Of a stretch of DNA of 64,000 bases, positions 32,741 to 43,785 are shown in pieces; position 1 is the stretch's first letter; each line of letters begins with the position of its first letter. Source of the DNA: Limnoperna fortunei (Eukaryota; Mollusca; Bivalvia; Mytilida; Modiolidae); NCBI GenBank assembly GCA_944474755.1, contig OX104112.1, positions 56,525,176 to 56,589,175 on the forward strand, in the 5' to 3' direction. The notes under the pieces are model-generated. The model did not search any database. It was not told the origin of the DNA and saw only the letters and a program-made list of their open reading frames with translations. Position numbers and translations under genes: made by a program.

Positions 32741-34667
32741 AAAATTTACGTTTCCCGAAACGTTGAAGTCGCCTCCCGTTCCGCACTTTTGACCGAGTAG
32801 AGGGAACTAAAAGTCAAGAGCACAACTTCATAACATGAGCTTTCAGTTGGCCAAGTTTCATTTCGATCGGTTAAAAGATGAGCGAGAAAACGAGCAAACT
32901 TTAAAACGGCCGCCATTTTGAAACCGGAAGTCGGACAAAAAAATTTTTTTGCAAAAATGCTCAGGATAGTTAGCTGTATCAGTATACCAATTTTCATTGA
33001 AATTGCTCTGGCCATAACTGAGATCTGACAACGGCCGCCATTTTGTAAAACTTTAAAACGGCCGCCATTTTGAAACCGGAAGTCGGACAAAAATTTTGAA
33101 AATAGTGGCACACTCAGGGTATCATAAGCTACCTGTATACCAAATTTCGTTTAAATCGGATGACGTTTAAATTTTTACAGTTTTAGGGGGGTGGTGTTCG
33201 GATGGCGGCCATTTTGAAATGTCGGCCGCGTCAAATTTTTTTTTGCAAAAATGCTTGGGATAGGGAGCTGTATCAGTATACCAATTTTCATTGAAATTGC
33301 TTTAGCAATTACTGAGATCTGACAACGGCCGTCATTTTTTTTCAACGGCGGCCATTTTGAAAATGGCGGCCATCTTGAAAATTTCAAAAGTGGATTGCAC
33401 AACTTCAGGTCACCCTTATTAAGTTCCCAAAGTTTCATTTCGATCGGTTAAAAGATGAGCGAGAAAACGAGCGGACAAGATTGCGAGGGGAAAAAGGAAA
33501 ACATAAGAAATATGAAAATAATAATAATAATAATAACAAGTGCTGATTGTGATTGCAAGCAAGTCACAAAAAAATCCCCTCCCGTGCCCACTTTTGTCAC
33601 AATTCGGACAACTTTTCAATTTTCGCACTTTGGCGGCCATTTTGAATATGGCGGCCATCTTGGACTTTGGCAGCCATCTTGGATTTGTTCGACATGTTGT
33701 TCGTAATATCAATATTGACCTAAATGCCAATTTTTGTTGAAATCAGACAACTTTTCAATATTCGCACTTTGGCAGCCATTTTGAATATGACAGCCATCTT
33801 GGATTTGTTTGAAAGTGTCGCCATGTTGTTCGTAATATCAATATTGACCTAAATGCCAATTTTCGTTGAAATCGGACAACTTTTCAATTTTCGCACTTTG
33901 GCGGCCATTTTGAATATGGCGGCCATCTTGGACTTTGGCGGCCATCTTGGATTTGTTCAAACATGTCACCATGTTGTTCGTAATATCAATATTCACCTAA
34001 ATGCCAATTTTCGTTGAAATCGGACAACTTTTCAATTTTCGCACTTTGGAGCCCATTTTGAATATGGCGGCCATCTTGGACTTTGGCGGCCATCTTTGAT
34101 TTGTTCGAACATGTCACCATGTTGTTCGTAATATCAATATTGACCTAAATGCCAATTTTCGTTGAAATCGGACAACTTTTCAATTTTCGCACTTTGGCGG
34201 CCATTTTGAATATGGTGGCCATCTTGGATTTTTCGGAAAATGGTCCCATATTGTCCGGGACCTTAATATTGACCTATAAACCTATTTTGGTTCATATCCA
34301 TATTGTTTGTGATTTTTTATGATTAATTTTGTATTTTTTTCAAATTCAAAATGGCCGCCAATCCAAGATGGCCGCCATTTTCAAAATTTCGAAATCGGAA
34401 ACAACATTTCCTAGTGGTGACCTATCTTTCTGGTAAGTTTCATTGACCTATGTCTTTTCGTCTTCGAGAAATCCTACGGACAAAGTTAGGTCCAGAAGAA
34501 GAAGAAGAAGAAGAAGAAGAAGAAGAAGAAGAAGAAGAATAATAATAATAATAAGAAACGGTGCAAAAACAATAAATCCCCGACACTTCGTGGTCGGGGA
34601 TTTAATAATAATAAGAAACGGAGTAAAAACAATAAGTCGCCCGACACTTCGTGGTCGGCGACTTAAT
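32741..34667 (+). mobile_element. G element b, interrupted by X element c
   Basis: The head and body occupy 32,741-33,536. X element c sits in its (AAT)n tract. Its own tail resumes at 34,606 with hairpin 34,634-34,664 (aagtcgcccgac/gtcggcgactt). Confidence 0.85.
33537..34604 (+). mobile_element. X element c
   Basis: The head is caagtgctgattgtgattgc with AAATCCCC about 30 bp in. The body has five tandem units of about 148 bp (gttgttcgtaatatcaatat ... ggcggccattttgaatatgg), then (AAG)n/(AAT)n, AAGAAACGGTGCAAAAAC and hairpin 34,572-34,604 (taaatccccgac/gtcggggattta). Confidence 0.9.
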
Positions 34668-34670
34668 AAT

Positions 34671-35149
34671 TTAACATGATTATGATCTTATGGATCATAA
34701 CTGGCTCCCAAACGACCCCCGTGGACACTTGAGTTCAGACATCAATTCACAGCAACTTTATCTGCCAGAAAACCAAGTTTCGTGCAAATCGGAGCATTTT
34801 CCAATTTTGTCGGTCATCTTCGATTCAAAATGGCTTCCATAAAAAGTCGACATGTGCGTCATATGGTACGGTATAACATACTCTACTTATATTCCAATTT
34901 TCAGCGAAATCCGTTAACTTTTGGATTTTTATGGATTTATTTTCATTTTCAAAATGGCCGCCATTTCAAGATGGCGGCCAATTTCACCAATGCACCACTT
35001 CAAGTCATGACCTATTTTTGGGTGAAGTTTCATATTGATCCACTTTACGGTCTCCGAGAAAACGGAAAAAAAATAATAATAATAAGAAGAAGAAGAAGAA
35101 ACGGAGCAAAAACAATATGTCTCCCAAATTTTCGTTTGGGAGCCATAAT
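34671..35149 (+). mobile_element. M element d
   Basis: The head ttaacatgattatgatctta is a hairpin with ggatcataa, followed by TGGCTCCCAAACGA. It is short and uninterrupted. The tail hairpin is at 35,117-35,146, and its right arm tcgtttgggagcca is the exact complement of that head word. Confidence 0.9.
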
Positions 35150-35150
35150 T

Positions 35151-35709
35151 AAAAATAATGTGTTGGGATGCCAACACAGAAGTCGCCCAAAATCCCCATG
35201 GATAGTATTGCATTCCACTCAGGACATTGAAATGTACCTACATATCAAATTTCGTTAAAATCGGACAACGTTGAAAATTTGACGCGTGTTTGGCGGCTAT
35301 TTTGAAACCCACGGTCCAAAAAAAATTCCGAATGTGGAGTTCCACTCGGGACACTTAAATCTACCTCCACACCAAAATTTTTTTGGAATCGCATCACGTT
35401 AAATTTAATCGAGATCGGTTAACGTTGAAAATTATACACGTTTTTCGCCACCATTTTGACACGCGCCATCGGAAAAAAATTTCAAAGGTAGCGGGAAAAA
35501 TATTTCCCATTTTGGATGGGTGTTGTCAAGTGGCGGCCATTTTGAATTGGCTGCCATTATCAAAATTCTGACTATTGACTGCACACCTCTATATGTCGAT
35601 CTACAACTGCGCCAGGTTTCATTTGATTCTATTAAAGTGTCTCTGAGAAATGCGTCGGATAAGTTCACGATCTAGAAAAAGGAGAAACCGGAATAATAAT
35701 AATAATAAT
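35151..35709 (+). mobile_element. N element e (body only)
   Basis: It has an intact head (tgtgttgggatgccaacaca, then AAGTCGCCCAAAA) and a body ending at gaaaccggaataataataat. The next N head follows directly, and no tail of its own is seen. Confidence 0.8.
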
Positions 35710-35710
35710 T

Positions 35711-36298
35711 AAAAATAATGTGATGTGTTCGGTTTCCAACACAGAAGTCGCCCAAAATACGCATGGATAGTATTGCGTTCCACTCAGGATATTAAAATGA
35801 ACCTACACATCAAATTTCATTAAAATCAGACAACGTTTCACATTTGACGCGTGTTTGGCGGCCATATTGAAACGCCAGGTGAAAAAAAATTCCGAATTTG
35901 GATTTCCACTCGGGACTCTTAAAACCACCTCCACACCAAATTTTGTTGCAATCAAAGAACATTAAATGTCATCGAGATCGGATTACGTTGAAAGTTATAC
36001 ACGTTTTTAGTGGCTATTTTGAAACCCGACGTCGGAAAAAATTTTTAAAGGTAGCGTTTCACTAGAAATCCTAACCTCTACCTCCATACCAAATTTCGTT
36101 GAAATCGGACCACGGGAAAATTTTCCCCATTTTTGGGTGGGTGGCGGCCATTATCAAAATTCTGACTATTGACTGCACCCCTCAATATGTCGATCTACAA
36201 CTGTGCCAAGTTTCATTCGATTCTATTAATGCGTCTCTGAGAAATTTGTCGGACAAGTTCATGATCTAGAAAAAGTGGAAACCGAAATAATAATAATA
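35711..36298 (+). mobile_element. N element f (body only)
   Basis: The head has a rearranged hairpin (tgatgtgttcggtttccaac) followed by AAGTCGCCCAAAA. The body ends in (AAT)n where X element g inserted. The (AAG)n at 37,360-37,377 may be the start of its tail, which LINE-C interrupts. Confidence 0.75.
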
Positions 36299-36299
36299 A

Positions 36300-37358
36300 C
36301 AAGTGCTGATTGTGATTGCAAGCAAGTCACAAAAAAATCCCCTCCCGTGCCCACTTTTGTCACAATTCGGACAACTTTTCAATTTTCGCACTTTGGCGGC
36401 CATTTTGAATATGGCGGCCATCTTGGACTTTGGCAGCCATCTTGGATTTGTTCGACATGTTGTTCGTAATATCAATATTGACCTAAATGCCAATTTTTGT
36501 TGAAATCAGACAACTTTTCAATATTCGCACTTTGGCAGCCATTTTGAATATGACAGCCATCTTGGATTTGTTTGAAAGTGTCGCCATGTTGTTCGTAATA
36601 TCAATATTGACCTAAATGCCAATTTTCGTTGAAATCGGACAACTTTTCAATTTTCGCACTTTGGCGGCCATTTTGAATATGGCGGCCATCTTGGACTTTG
36701 GCGGCCATCTTGGATTTGTTCAAACATGTCACCATGTTGTTCGTAATATCAATATTCACCTAAATGCCAATTTTCGTTGAAATCGGACAACTTTTCAATT
36801 TTCGCACTTTGGAGCCCATTTTGAATATGGCGGCCATCTTGGACTTTGGCGGCCATCTTTGATTTGTTCGAACATGTCACCATGTTGTTCGTAATATCAA
36901 TATTGACCTAAATGCCAATTTTCGTTGAAATCGGACAACTTTTCAATTTTCGCACTTTGGCGGCCATTTTGAATATGGTGGCCATCTTGGATTTTTCGGA
37001 AAATGGTCCCATATTGTCCGGGACCTTAATATTGACCTATAAACCTATTTTGGTTCATATCCATATTGTTTGTGATTTTTTATGATTAATTTTGTATTTT
37101 TTTCAAATTCAAAATGGCCGCCAATCCAAGATGGCCGCCATTTTCAAAATTTCGAAATCGGAAACAACATTTCCTAGTGGTGACCTATCTTTCTGGTAAG
37201 TTTCATTGACCTATGTCTTTTCGTCTTCGAGAAATCCTACGGACAAAGTTAGGTCCAGAAGAAGAAGAAGAAGAAGAAGAAGAAGAAGAAGAATAATAAT
37301 AATAATAAGAAACGGTGCAAAAACAATAAATCCCCGACACTTCGTGGTCGGGGATTTA
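36300..37358 (+). mobile_element. X element g
   Basis: It is nearly identical to X element c and shares its private variants (ggagcccattttg, tttgaaagtgtcgcc). The tail hairpin is 37,327-37,358. Confidence 0.9.
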
Positions 37359-37818
37359 ATAAGAAGAAGAAGAAGAATTTTGAATTTTCAATACCCTTTA
37401 TTAAATAAAACAATCAATCACAGTTTAACAAGGTATCAAAAATTCATATTATATAAAATATGAACCTAACTATACATTATTTGACAAGCTACATTAACAA
37501 TTTTGAATATACATATGAATAATAACTTTAAATCCAAAATCATGTGAAAATACAATAGAAAAATAAAAGACTTTGTCCAACTGATCAAAGTCAGCTTAAA
37601 CTGATACAAGCCAGTTTAAACTTTAATAATTAATTTATTACCTACCTAACATTGAACCTAAAAACACCTATAAAAGACTTTGTCATAATGATCAAAGTCA
37701 ACATGGAATGGTACACGCCAGTCCATGTTTTAACCTTTAACACATCGCGGTTTACAATATATAAACACGACAAGAAAATAAAAATCAAAAATACAAATAC
37801 AATTAAAATAACTTACCA

Positions 37819-38994
37819 TTAAATATTAACAAAAAGCTTGTCAATAGAAATAAAACACAAAACATTATTAAAACACCAAAAGTCTGAAAAAGAATCAACA
37901 TTATGTACAAACCTATAATAGGCAAACTCAATTGCCAGCCGGGCGCGAATACGCGACCTGAACTCCTGTAGTGCGTCTGTTTGTCCACCGCCAGTCTTCA
38001 GGTGTTACAATGTGACGTAGGTGGCCATCTTTGCTTGTGTGGCAATCCATTGGTACAGTCGTCTTGGGATCATGTACCGCTTGCTCCATCGTTGCGTGTT
38101 GGTACATTCTCCCAAAACGAATGTTCCATTCTTCGTTATCATTGGCTGTCTTGTAGTCTCTGGACAGCCGACCCTGGATGAAGTGTGGTCGGCTGGTACT
38201 GGAATCTCTGGACAGCTCATCCTAGTTGACGGTGGATCAGCTGGAGTCGATCTCCTAACTGGACAGCTGTCTGATGATGTCGTGTAGACAGCTGCAGGAG
38301 ATCGATTTGCACTGACCAGATAAGATGTTTCATCAGTTCCTGTGAAGGTTGAAGGTCCAAAAATAAATGATTGCATCGAACCTTCATCATTATCGTTAAA
38401 TTTTGTGGCAATACTGTAAAAATAATTTAATGATTGTTTGATTCTCGGACAAGAAACGAAAATATGTAATATATCCTCTTGTACACAACAAGCAGGACAA
38501 ACATCAGATGACCAGCTTTATAATAAAATTTGCCAGTTGAAATAGCACCATAAAGTATTCTCCAGTTAAGGTCACCTTCATGCATGCTATGAGGATATTC
38601 ATAAACATGACTAAATATAACATTAGTGGGGACATTTGATTGCAACATATTATTCTAGGGGGACAACAATTTTTTAGCACGGGAACTATGAACATTTTGA
38701 ATAACAGATAATAAATAAATCATTTTCTTAGGATATTTATCAAGAACAACGCCCTTACTTGATTCAGGAGTATTGTCAATATCTAATTTAAAAATATATT
38801 GGTGAACAACACCAATATCAATATCACTATTTAGAAAACCATCTATCAAATTATTCCACTCTGGGGGAAAAGACGACCACAGTAAATCCAAGTGTTGTTG
38901 GATACAGCGTTCAGAACGCCAACAAGATCTGCTGCAGTAAATTTTCGTTTTAGACTGGTATCAAACAGATCTTTAACTTTAGTCATACCAGAAA
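37819..38994 (-). pseudogene. LINE-C ORF2 C-terminal domain
   Basis: It begins with 'WSSFPPEWNNLIDG' (38,891-38,655) and continues through frame changes to CPACCVQEDILHIFVSCP (about 38,490), the C-x2-C...H..C motif. It ends in EFRSRIRARLAIEFAYYRF, WCFNNVLCFISIDKL and a TAA at 37,819-37,821. Between TSYLV and TQAKMATYVT there is an extra stretch of about 90 codons, open in frame, that includes a 16-17 residue tandem repeat with 'SCPEIPVPAD' words (38,157-38,275). Confidence 0.75.
38157..38275 (-). repeat. In-frame 48-51 bp minisatellite inside LINE-C ORF2
   Basis: The word ggacagc recurs at 38,162, 38,210 and 38,261. The intervening sequences are similar (ggtcggctggtactggaat versus ggatcagctggagtcgat). 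On the minus strand this encodes repeated CPE..PAD-type segments without breaking the local frame. It lies in an apparent insertion relative to related LINE C-termini. Confidence 0.6.
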
Positions 38995-40113
38995 TTACAA
39001 ATTTTCTAAATAAAAAGGTTCATCAGTTTTAGGGTTAATTAATGCAGGATTAAAGAATAAAGGTTCTTCTATAATGTCTGCAACTGAGGTATCATCTATT
39101 TTTATTCTAGATGATTCAAAATATTTCCAGGCTTTTATAAAATCTTGATAAAAGCTTGGAATGTTAGTATACTGAAAATCCCCATCAAGTAATAACAACT
39201 GAACATCATAATTCAAATTAGAAACAGTAGACAAAAAATATTTACAAAAATAATAACAAGTGTGAACTTCTTCACCATTCATTAATGTTAAAGATCTATA
39301 CATAAATTGAATTCGAAAATCACGAATTCTAGATAAAATATGAACCAAGCCCTGTCCTACAGTACATACAGGAAGATACAACATTTCTTTGGAAACCCAA
39401 TGTTTTCCTTGCCATAAAAATTCTACAAATTTATTTTGAATGGGATTTATAATTTCATCGGGCACGACCACTGAATTTAGTCGATGCCACAATTTTGACG
39501 CGGAAAGTAAATTAATTACAAGCGTTCGTCCTCTAAGTGACAAACCACGAGCAAATGGTTTCCACCTGTCAAGTTTGATAGTAATACCCTCCTCCATCCC
39601 TTGCCAATTTTGTTTATAAAAATCACGAGTGTTTCCAACAAAAGTCCCTAAAACTTTAAGACCTTTATTATTCCATTTGAGACCAAGTGGACAATTATTT
39701 CTTTTTTTCCAACTTCCCACCCACAAACCTTCGGACTTTTGTAAATTAATTTTTGAATTTGAAGCTTTCTGGTTTATATCTAACCAGAAAGACAACCTAT
39801 CAAAATCAGAGTCCTGTGTTAACAGAGTATCCAAATCATCTGCATATGCAGATAAACAACTTTTCTTACCATCAGACAATGGAAGTTCAAGGCCTGATAG
39901 GCCGTCTTTTGACCTTATTTTGTGTAAAAGAGGTTCAAGGCAAATAGCATATAATTGACCAGAAAAGGAACATCCTTGTCGTATACCTCGTTTAAATTGA
40001 AAAGGGGAAGATAACGAATTATTAATTTTCAGTAAGCTATGTACATCTGTATAAATAGTTTTTATACATGATATAAAATAATCGCCAAAACCGAAGGCTT
40101 CTAATGTCTTCAT
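38995..40113 (-). pseudogene. LINE-C reverse transcriptase palm and thumb (YADD)
   Basis: This piece of 372 residues contains FKRGIRQGCSFSGQLYAICL, SCLSAYADDLDTLL (catalytic YADD intact), NSKINLQKSEGLWVG and LKVLGTFVG, then the thumb region with 'NKFVEFLWQGKHWVSKEM'. It overlaps the preceding fingers frame by one base, marking a frameshift at about 40,113-40,150 beside the first catalytic aspartate. Confidence 0.85.
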
Positions 40114-40616
40114 TAAATAACCATGATGAACACGATCAAAGGCCTTCTCTTGGTCAAGGGAAACAATAGCAAGGGGATATTTTCCCGATTAGCATAAGTA
40201 GCATCAGAAATAAAACGAATATTGTCACTGATATGACGACCGGGAACAAAATAACTTTGATCGATATGTAATATATCTGGTAGAACGGTACGAAGTCTTA
40301 GCGAGAAAGCTCTCGTAAATATTTTATAATGACAACAGAGAAGAGACACTGGTCTCCAGTTTTTCAACAAACTACTGTCACATCTCTTTGGAATCATCGT
40401 TAGAACGGCTCTTCTGCACGAAAGTGCAAGTCTGTTTTCTTCAATAGAAGAAACAAAAACTTCGTACATATCTTTCCCAATGACGTTCCAAAAGGTTTTG
40501 TAAAATTCACTAGGCAGCCCATCAATAACAGGGGACTTATTATTATTCATTTTTAAAACAGCAAAGGACAATTTATCATAACTTATAACACTATCTAATG
40601 CTTTTTTGGATGTCAC
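40113..40616 (-). pseudogene. LINE-C reverse transcriptase fingers
   Basis: It has NNNKSPVIDGLPSEFYKTFW, LKNWRPVSLLCCHYKIFTRA and IDQSYFVPGRHISDNIRF, the ordered N-terminal RT blocks of L1/Tx1-type elements. After 'ENIPLL' the correct frame shifts to read SLDQEKAFDRVHHGYL, the block with the first catalytic aspartate. Confidence 0.85.
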
Positions 40617-40956
40617 TTATTTTAGGAAGGTCTTTCAAAATTTCATTTTGACAACCTTCATCAACAGGGTCGGGGCTATACAAATCGGAGTAAAAATTTC
40701 GGGCAAGGGTTCTTATTTCCTGATCTGAATCAGTTACACTTTCATCAGGCAAGGTTAAATGGGATAATAATTTCTTTGTACCACGTTTCTTTTCAAGATC
40801 AAAGAAATATTTTGTAGGTTTATCTGAATCATTAACATATTTGAATCTTGAACGAACCCAAGCACCACGGGCCTGGATTCGTTCAAGTTCAGATAACTGA
40901 TGTTGCTTCTCAATTAAAATGACATTGAGATCATGGTTTGTTGCAATATTTGATTT
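40617..40956 (-). pseudogene. LINE-C linker between endonuclease and RT
   Basis: The minus strand gives GAWVRSRFKYVNDSDKPTKY, FFDLEKKRGTKKLL and FYSDLYSPDP, the conserved segment that precedes RT in Tx1/L1-type ORF2. It is open but in a frame different from the neighbouring pieces. Confidence 0.7.
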
Positions 40957-41541
40957 TCATAAATCAATATCGGATTGTAAACTATCAAATTTACGTTTAA
41001 AATCAAAATTCTTTTTAATAGAAAATTCTTGCGAAAGTTCCTTTATTTTGTATTTTCCACGATCCCACCAATCTTGAATACACTTTAACTCAGATTTTTG
41101 TAATCGCCAGGAAAGCCAAAAACTATTTACCATGTCAACATACAATTTATCATCTAAAAGAGATGTATTTAAACACCAGTAAGCACTCTTGTGTTTACTT
41201 GGTATTTCTTTAAAATAAGCACGAACGTAATCATGATCAGAATATGAACATTGTTTTATTTCTGAAGATCGAATAAACTGACTATAATGTTTGGAGATAT
41301 AAATTCGATCAAGTCTTGCGGCGACGCCGTCATTTCTCGACCAAGAATATATTTTATTATACGGATGAATATTGCGAAACGTATCAATAAATTTGAAACG
41401 TTTAACAATATTTTTAAATTCATTACAAGAATAGGGGTGGGGTTCAACATCTCCTGTCCTACATTTATCTAAAGAAGGATTGGTAGTACAATTGAAATCA
41501 CCTCCAAGAAATATTGGATAGGAAGAATCAAGTTGATTCAA
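40957..41541 (-). pseudogene. LINE-C endonuclease, C-terminal part
   Basis: It contains FLGGDFNCTT (DFN motif), DTFRNIHP..KIYSWSR, ARLDRIYIS and CSYSDHDYV, with the terminal SDH catalytic histidine. These are the later APE-endonuclease motifs in the right order and with all key residues present. Confidence 0.85.
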
Positions 41542-41932
41542 ATGGTGTTTTCAAAAATTCTAGGTTTTCTTTGGGACAGGTGGGGGGATAGACATTCAAC
41601 AAATAAACAGTTTGCTCATGTAATTTGATAGTAGCATGTAAAAAATGTAAAATGCGACCGGGTAATATAACTTTATGATCTAGAATAGTATATTCTAAAT
41701 TATTCGAAAAACATATCGCTAATCCAGCAGAAATAGTTGAGAGATTAGAGAACACTATTTCTCCTCTCCATATCATTTTCCATATACCTTCATCAGAAGG
41801 AATGGTATGAGCATCTTGAAGAAAAACTAAACCTGCATTTAATTTAGATTTTAAAGAATCTAATATAAAATATCTTTTAAATGAGTCACGACAACCTTGA
41901 GTATTCAAGGAAAATAATGAAAAACTGGACAT
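41528..41932 (-). pseudogene. LINE-C endonuclease, N-terminal part and ORF2 start
   Basis: The start is placed at the ATG at 41,930-41,932, just before SSFSLFSLNTQGCRDSFKR (motif I Asn). A longer frame upstream starts only at TTG. It continues with GLVFLQDAH (Q-D in place of Q-E at the metal-site motif) and SAGLAICFSNN. The frame shifts at about 41,535, overlapping the next piece. Confidence 0.8.
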
Positions 41933-42068
41933 TACAATTGTAATTGTAATACAAATACAGAACAAAGAAGCATAATTAAGTATACAATAGATTTATTTTA
42001 TCTCTAAGCATAAGTTTTCAGGTACATGTAGGTTTTTAATTTCTTGATCAATTTATTTAAACGGGCTT

Positions 42069-43413
42069 TCAGCTGGGAAGAGGACTTGGGTTTCGTCGAA
42101 GGTCGATAAAATCTTGACATAGTTGCCTGAGATTGGTGGTACACTCTAGGCATTTTTCTACTGGTTTTTTGTTACTTTTAAGTTCCACAAGAAGTCTATC
42201 CAGCTCCTCAGTGGATAATTTGTGCTCAGTATCCACCACTACTTGCGATAAATTTAGCTCTGACAAATCAGAGGATATAGACTCAACGTCTATATCCTCG
42301 TCTTCATTGCTGTTGGAAATACAATTAGATGAAGGGGGTAAATCCCATATACTTGTATTCTCTTCAGTAGAAACATCTTGACTTTTATCAGTTGTGGGAG
42401 TTTTAACACATATAACTAAATCATTACTCTCTGCTGCTTTTTGTTTGACTGAAGCTTTAACTGGCAGCTGATCAGTCTCGTGTTTTTCAATAGGGGGTTA
42501 TTAGCAACAATTTTATTAGAAATAGTAGTAAAATTGGCTGGGTTTTTTGAGGCAGTAGCACAGACGCCAGAGTTCGAGGCAACAGCCTGCTGACTAGTCT
42601 CATTTGGGAGTACCGGTTCAGCCGTAAATATGGCATCTGTATTTGTTTCCGATTTTTTGTTCTCGGCTGCAGTTCTGTTTTCGGGACATCGATTTTGTAT
42701 ATGTCCAGTCTGTTTACATTTAAAACAAATAACATCGTCATTTACAAATATTCTATAATTTTGTCTTTGATAGTACATATCAAAGTATTCCGGTAACACG
42801 ATATGGGGATGGGGAAGAAGGAAAATCTGCCTCCTAAAAGACTTAACATGTTTTAGTGCTTGCAGTTTGATGCCTAGTGCAATAGGCTTAATATCGGAAA
42901 GAATGCGTCCATAGCGCATCAATTCGTCTTCTAATAGGTCATTCGGTATAAAAGGAGGGCAGTTTGACAATGTTACCTTTTGGGAATTTTAACGAGACAT
43001 TGAACATCAATATATTCATCCCCGATACTTAAGCCATTTGAATACAAATGCTCAACATCGTCAAGGTTGGATAAGAATATCACAACTCCAGGCCTCATAC
43101 GGGAGGCAGCCACTATATTCTCTGGGTTCACAACAGAGGAAACAGCAATAACATTCTGTTCAATAGAGACTGACTTTATGTTTCTTAATTTTACTCCATG
43201 TTTCTTCGATACCAAACGAAACGGCTTATGTCCGAACGAAGGCATGTTATCGTCTTGTTCAGATCTTGAACTTTCTCTTTCGAGGAGTACATTGTTTTCA
43301 CCTGACAAATCTAATCTTTTTGCTCTTGAACTTTCGCAGTTCAATTTTGATTTAACAATGTTATTAACATTATTAGCCTGAAGCTCGGATTTACCACCTA
43401 CCTTTGACGGCAT
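42069..43413 (-). pseudogene. LINE-C ORF1 with CCHC zinc knuckle
   Basis: ORF1 is read in three pieces. 43,413-42,973 has a basic, low-complexity N-terminus followed by PFRLVSKKHGVKLR ... MRPGVVIFLSNLDDVEHLY. 42,970-42,416 has CPPFIPNDLLEDELMRYGRI ... CFKCKQTGHIQNRCP, a C-x2-C-x4-H-x4-C knuckle. 42,266-42,069 is an acidic/leucine-rich end, LSTEELDRLLVELKSNKK. A 1-nt shift at about 42,972 and another break at about 42,416 separate the pieces. It corresponds to the Tx1-type ORF1 RNA-binding protein. Confidence 0.8.
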
Positions 43414-43688
43414 TGTCCTCTTAATTAAATTGAGATATCCGTATTACATGACAAAGAATTGCCCGAGGCAACTACAGTCGACAACTGAGTAGATTTTCCC
43501 ATGACCACACTGGAAAACGAAGGCGACGCCATCTTTAAACCAAAAATTAAACCAATAAACAAAAACACAATCCACCAAAATTCTCGGCAATCCGAGAATA
43601 AATCACGAAAATAACCCCACAAAATGAAAGAACTTCTTCTGAATATAACAATAAAAATTTTGACGAACCACAATACAAAATAACCAAT

Positions 43689-43780
43689 GTTTCATTCGAT
43701 TCTATTAAGGCGTATTTGAGAAATATGTTGGACAAGTTCATGGTCTAGGAGAAGTGGAAAGCGAAATAATAATAATAATA
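43689..43780 (+). mobile_element. N element 3' body fragment
   Basis: gtttcattcgattctattaa through gtggaaagcgaaataataat matches the last 90 bp of other N bodies. The head and most of the body are missing on the LINE-C side. Confidence 0.8.
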
Positions 43781-43785
43781 ATTAA

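Larger units (their letters stand above)
37378..43688 (-). mobile_element. LINE-C: near-full-length Tx1/L1-like non-LTR retrotransposon
   Basis: This 6.3 kb element sits within the array. On the minus strand the order is a short 5' UTR, ORF1 with a CCHC zinc knuckle (43,413-42,069), ORF2 with endonuclease, linker, reverse transcriptase and C-terminal zinc-finger domain (41,932-37,819), and a 3' UTR ending at about 37,378. The 3' end abuts (AAG)n of the array. The other side abuts a headless N fragment (43,689-43,780), so the insertion was accompanied by loss of array sequence. Both ORFs carry several frameshifts, so it is not active. ORF1 word usage (CPPFIPNDLLEDEL ... CFKCKQTGHIQNRCP) and the ORF2 C-terminus place it near Tx1-type elements (family knowledge). 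Confidence 0.85.
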
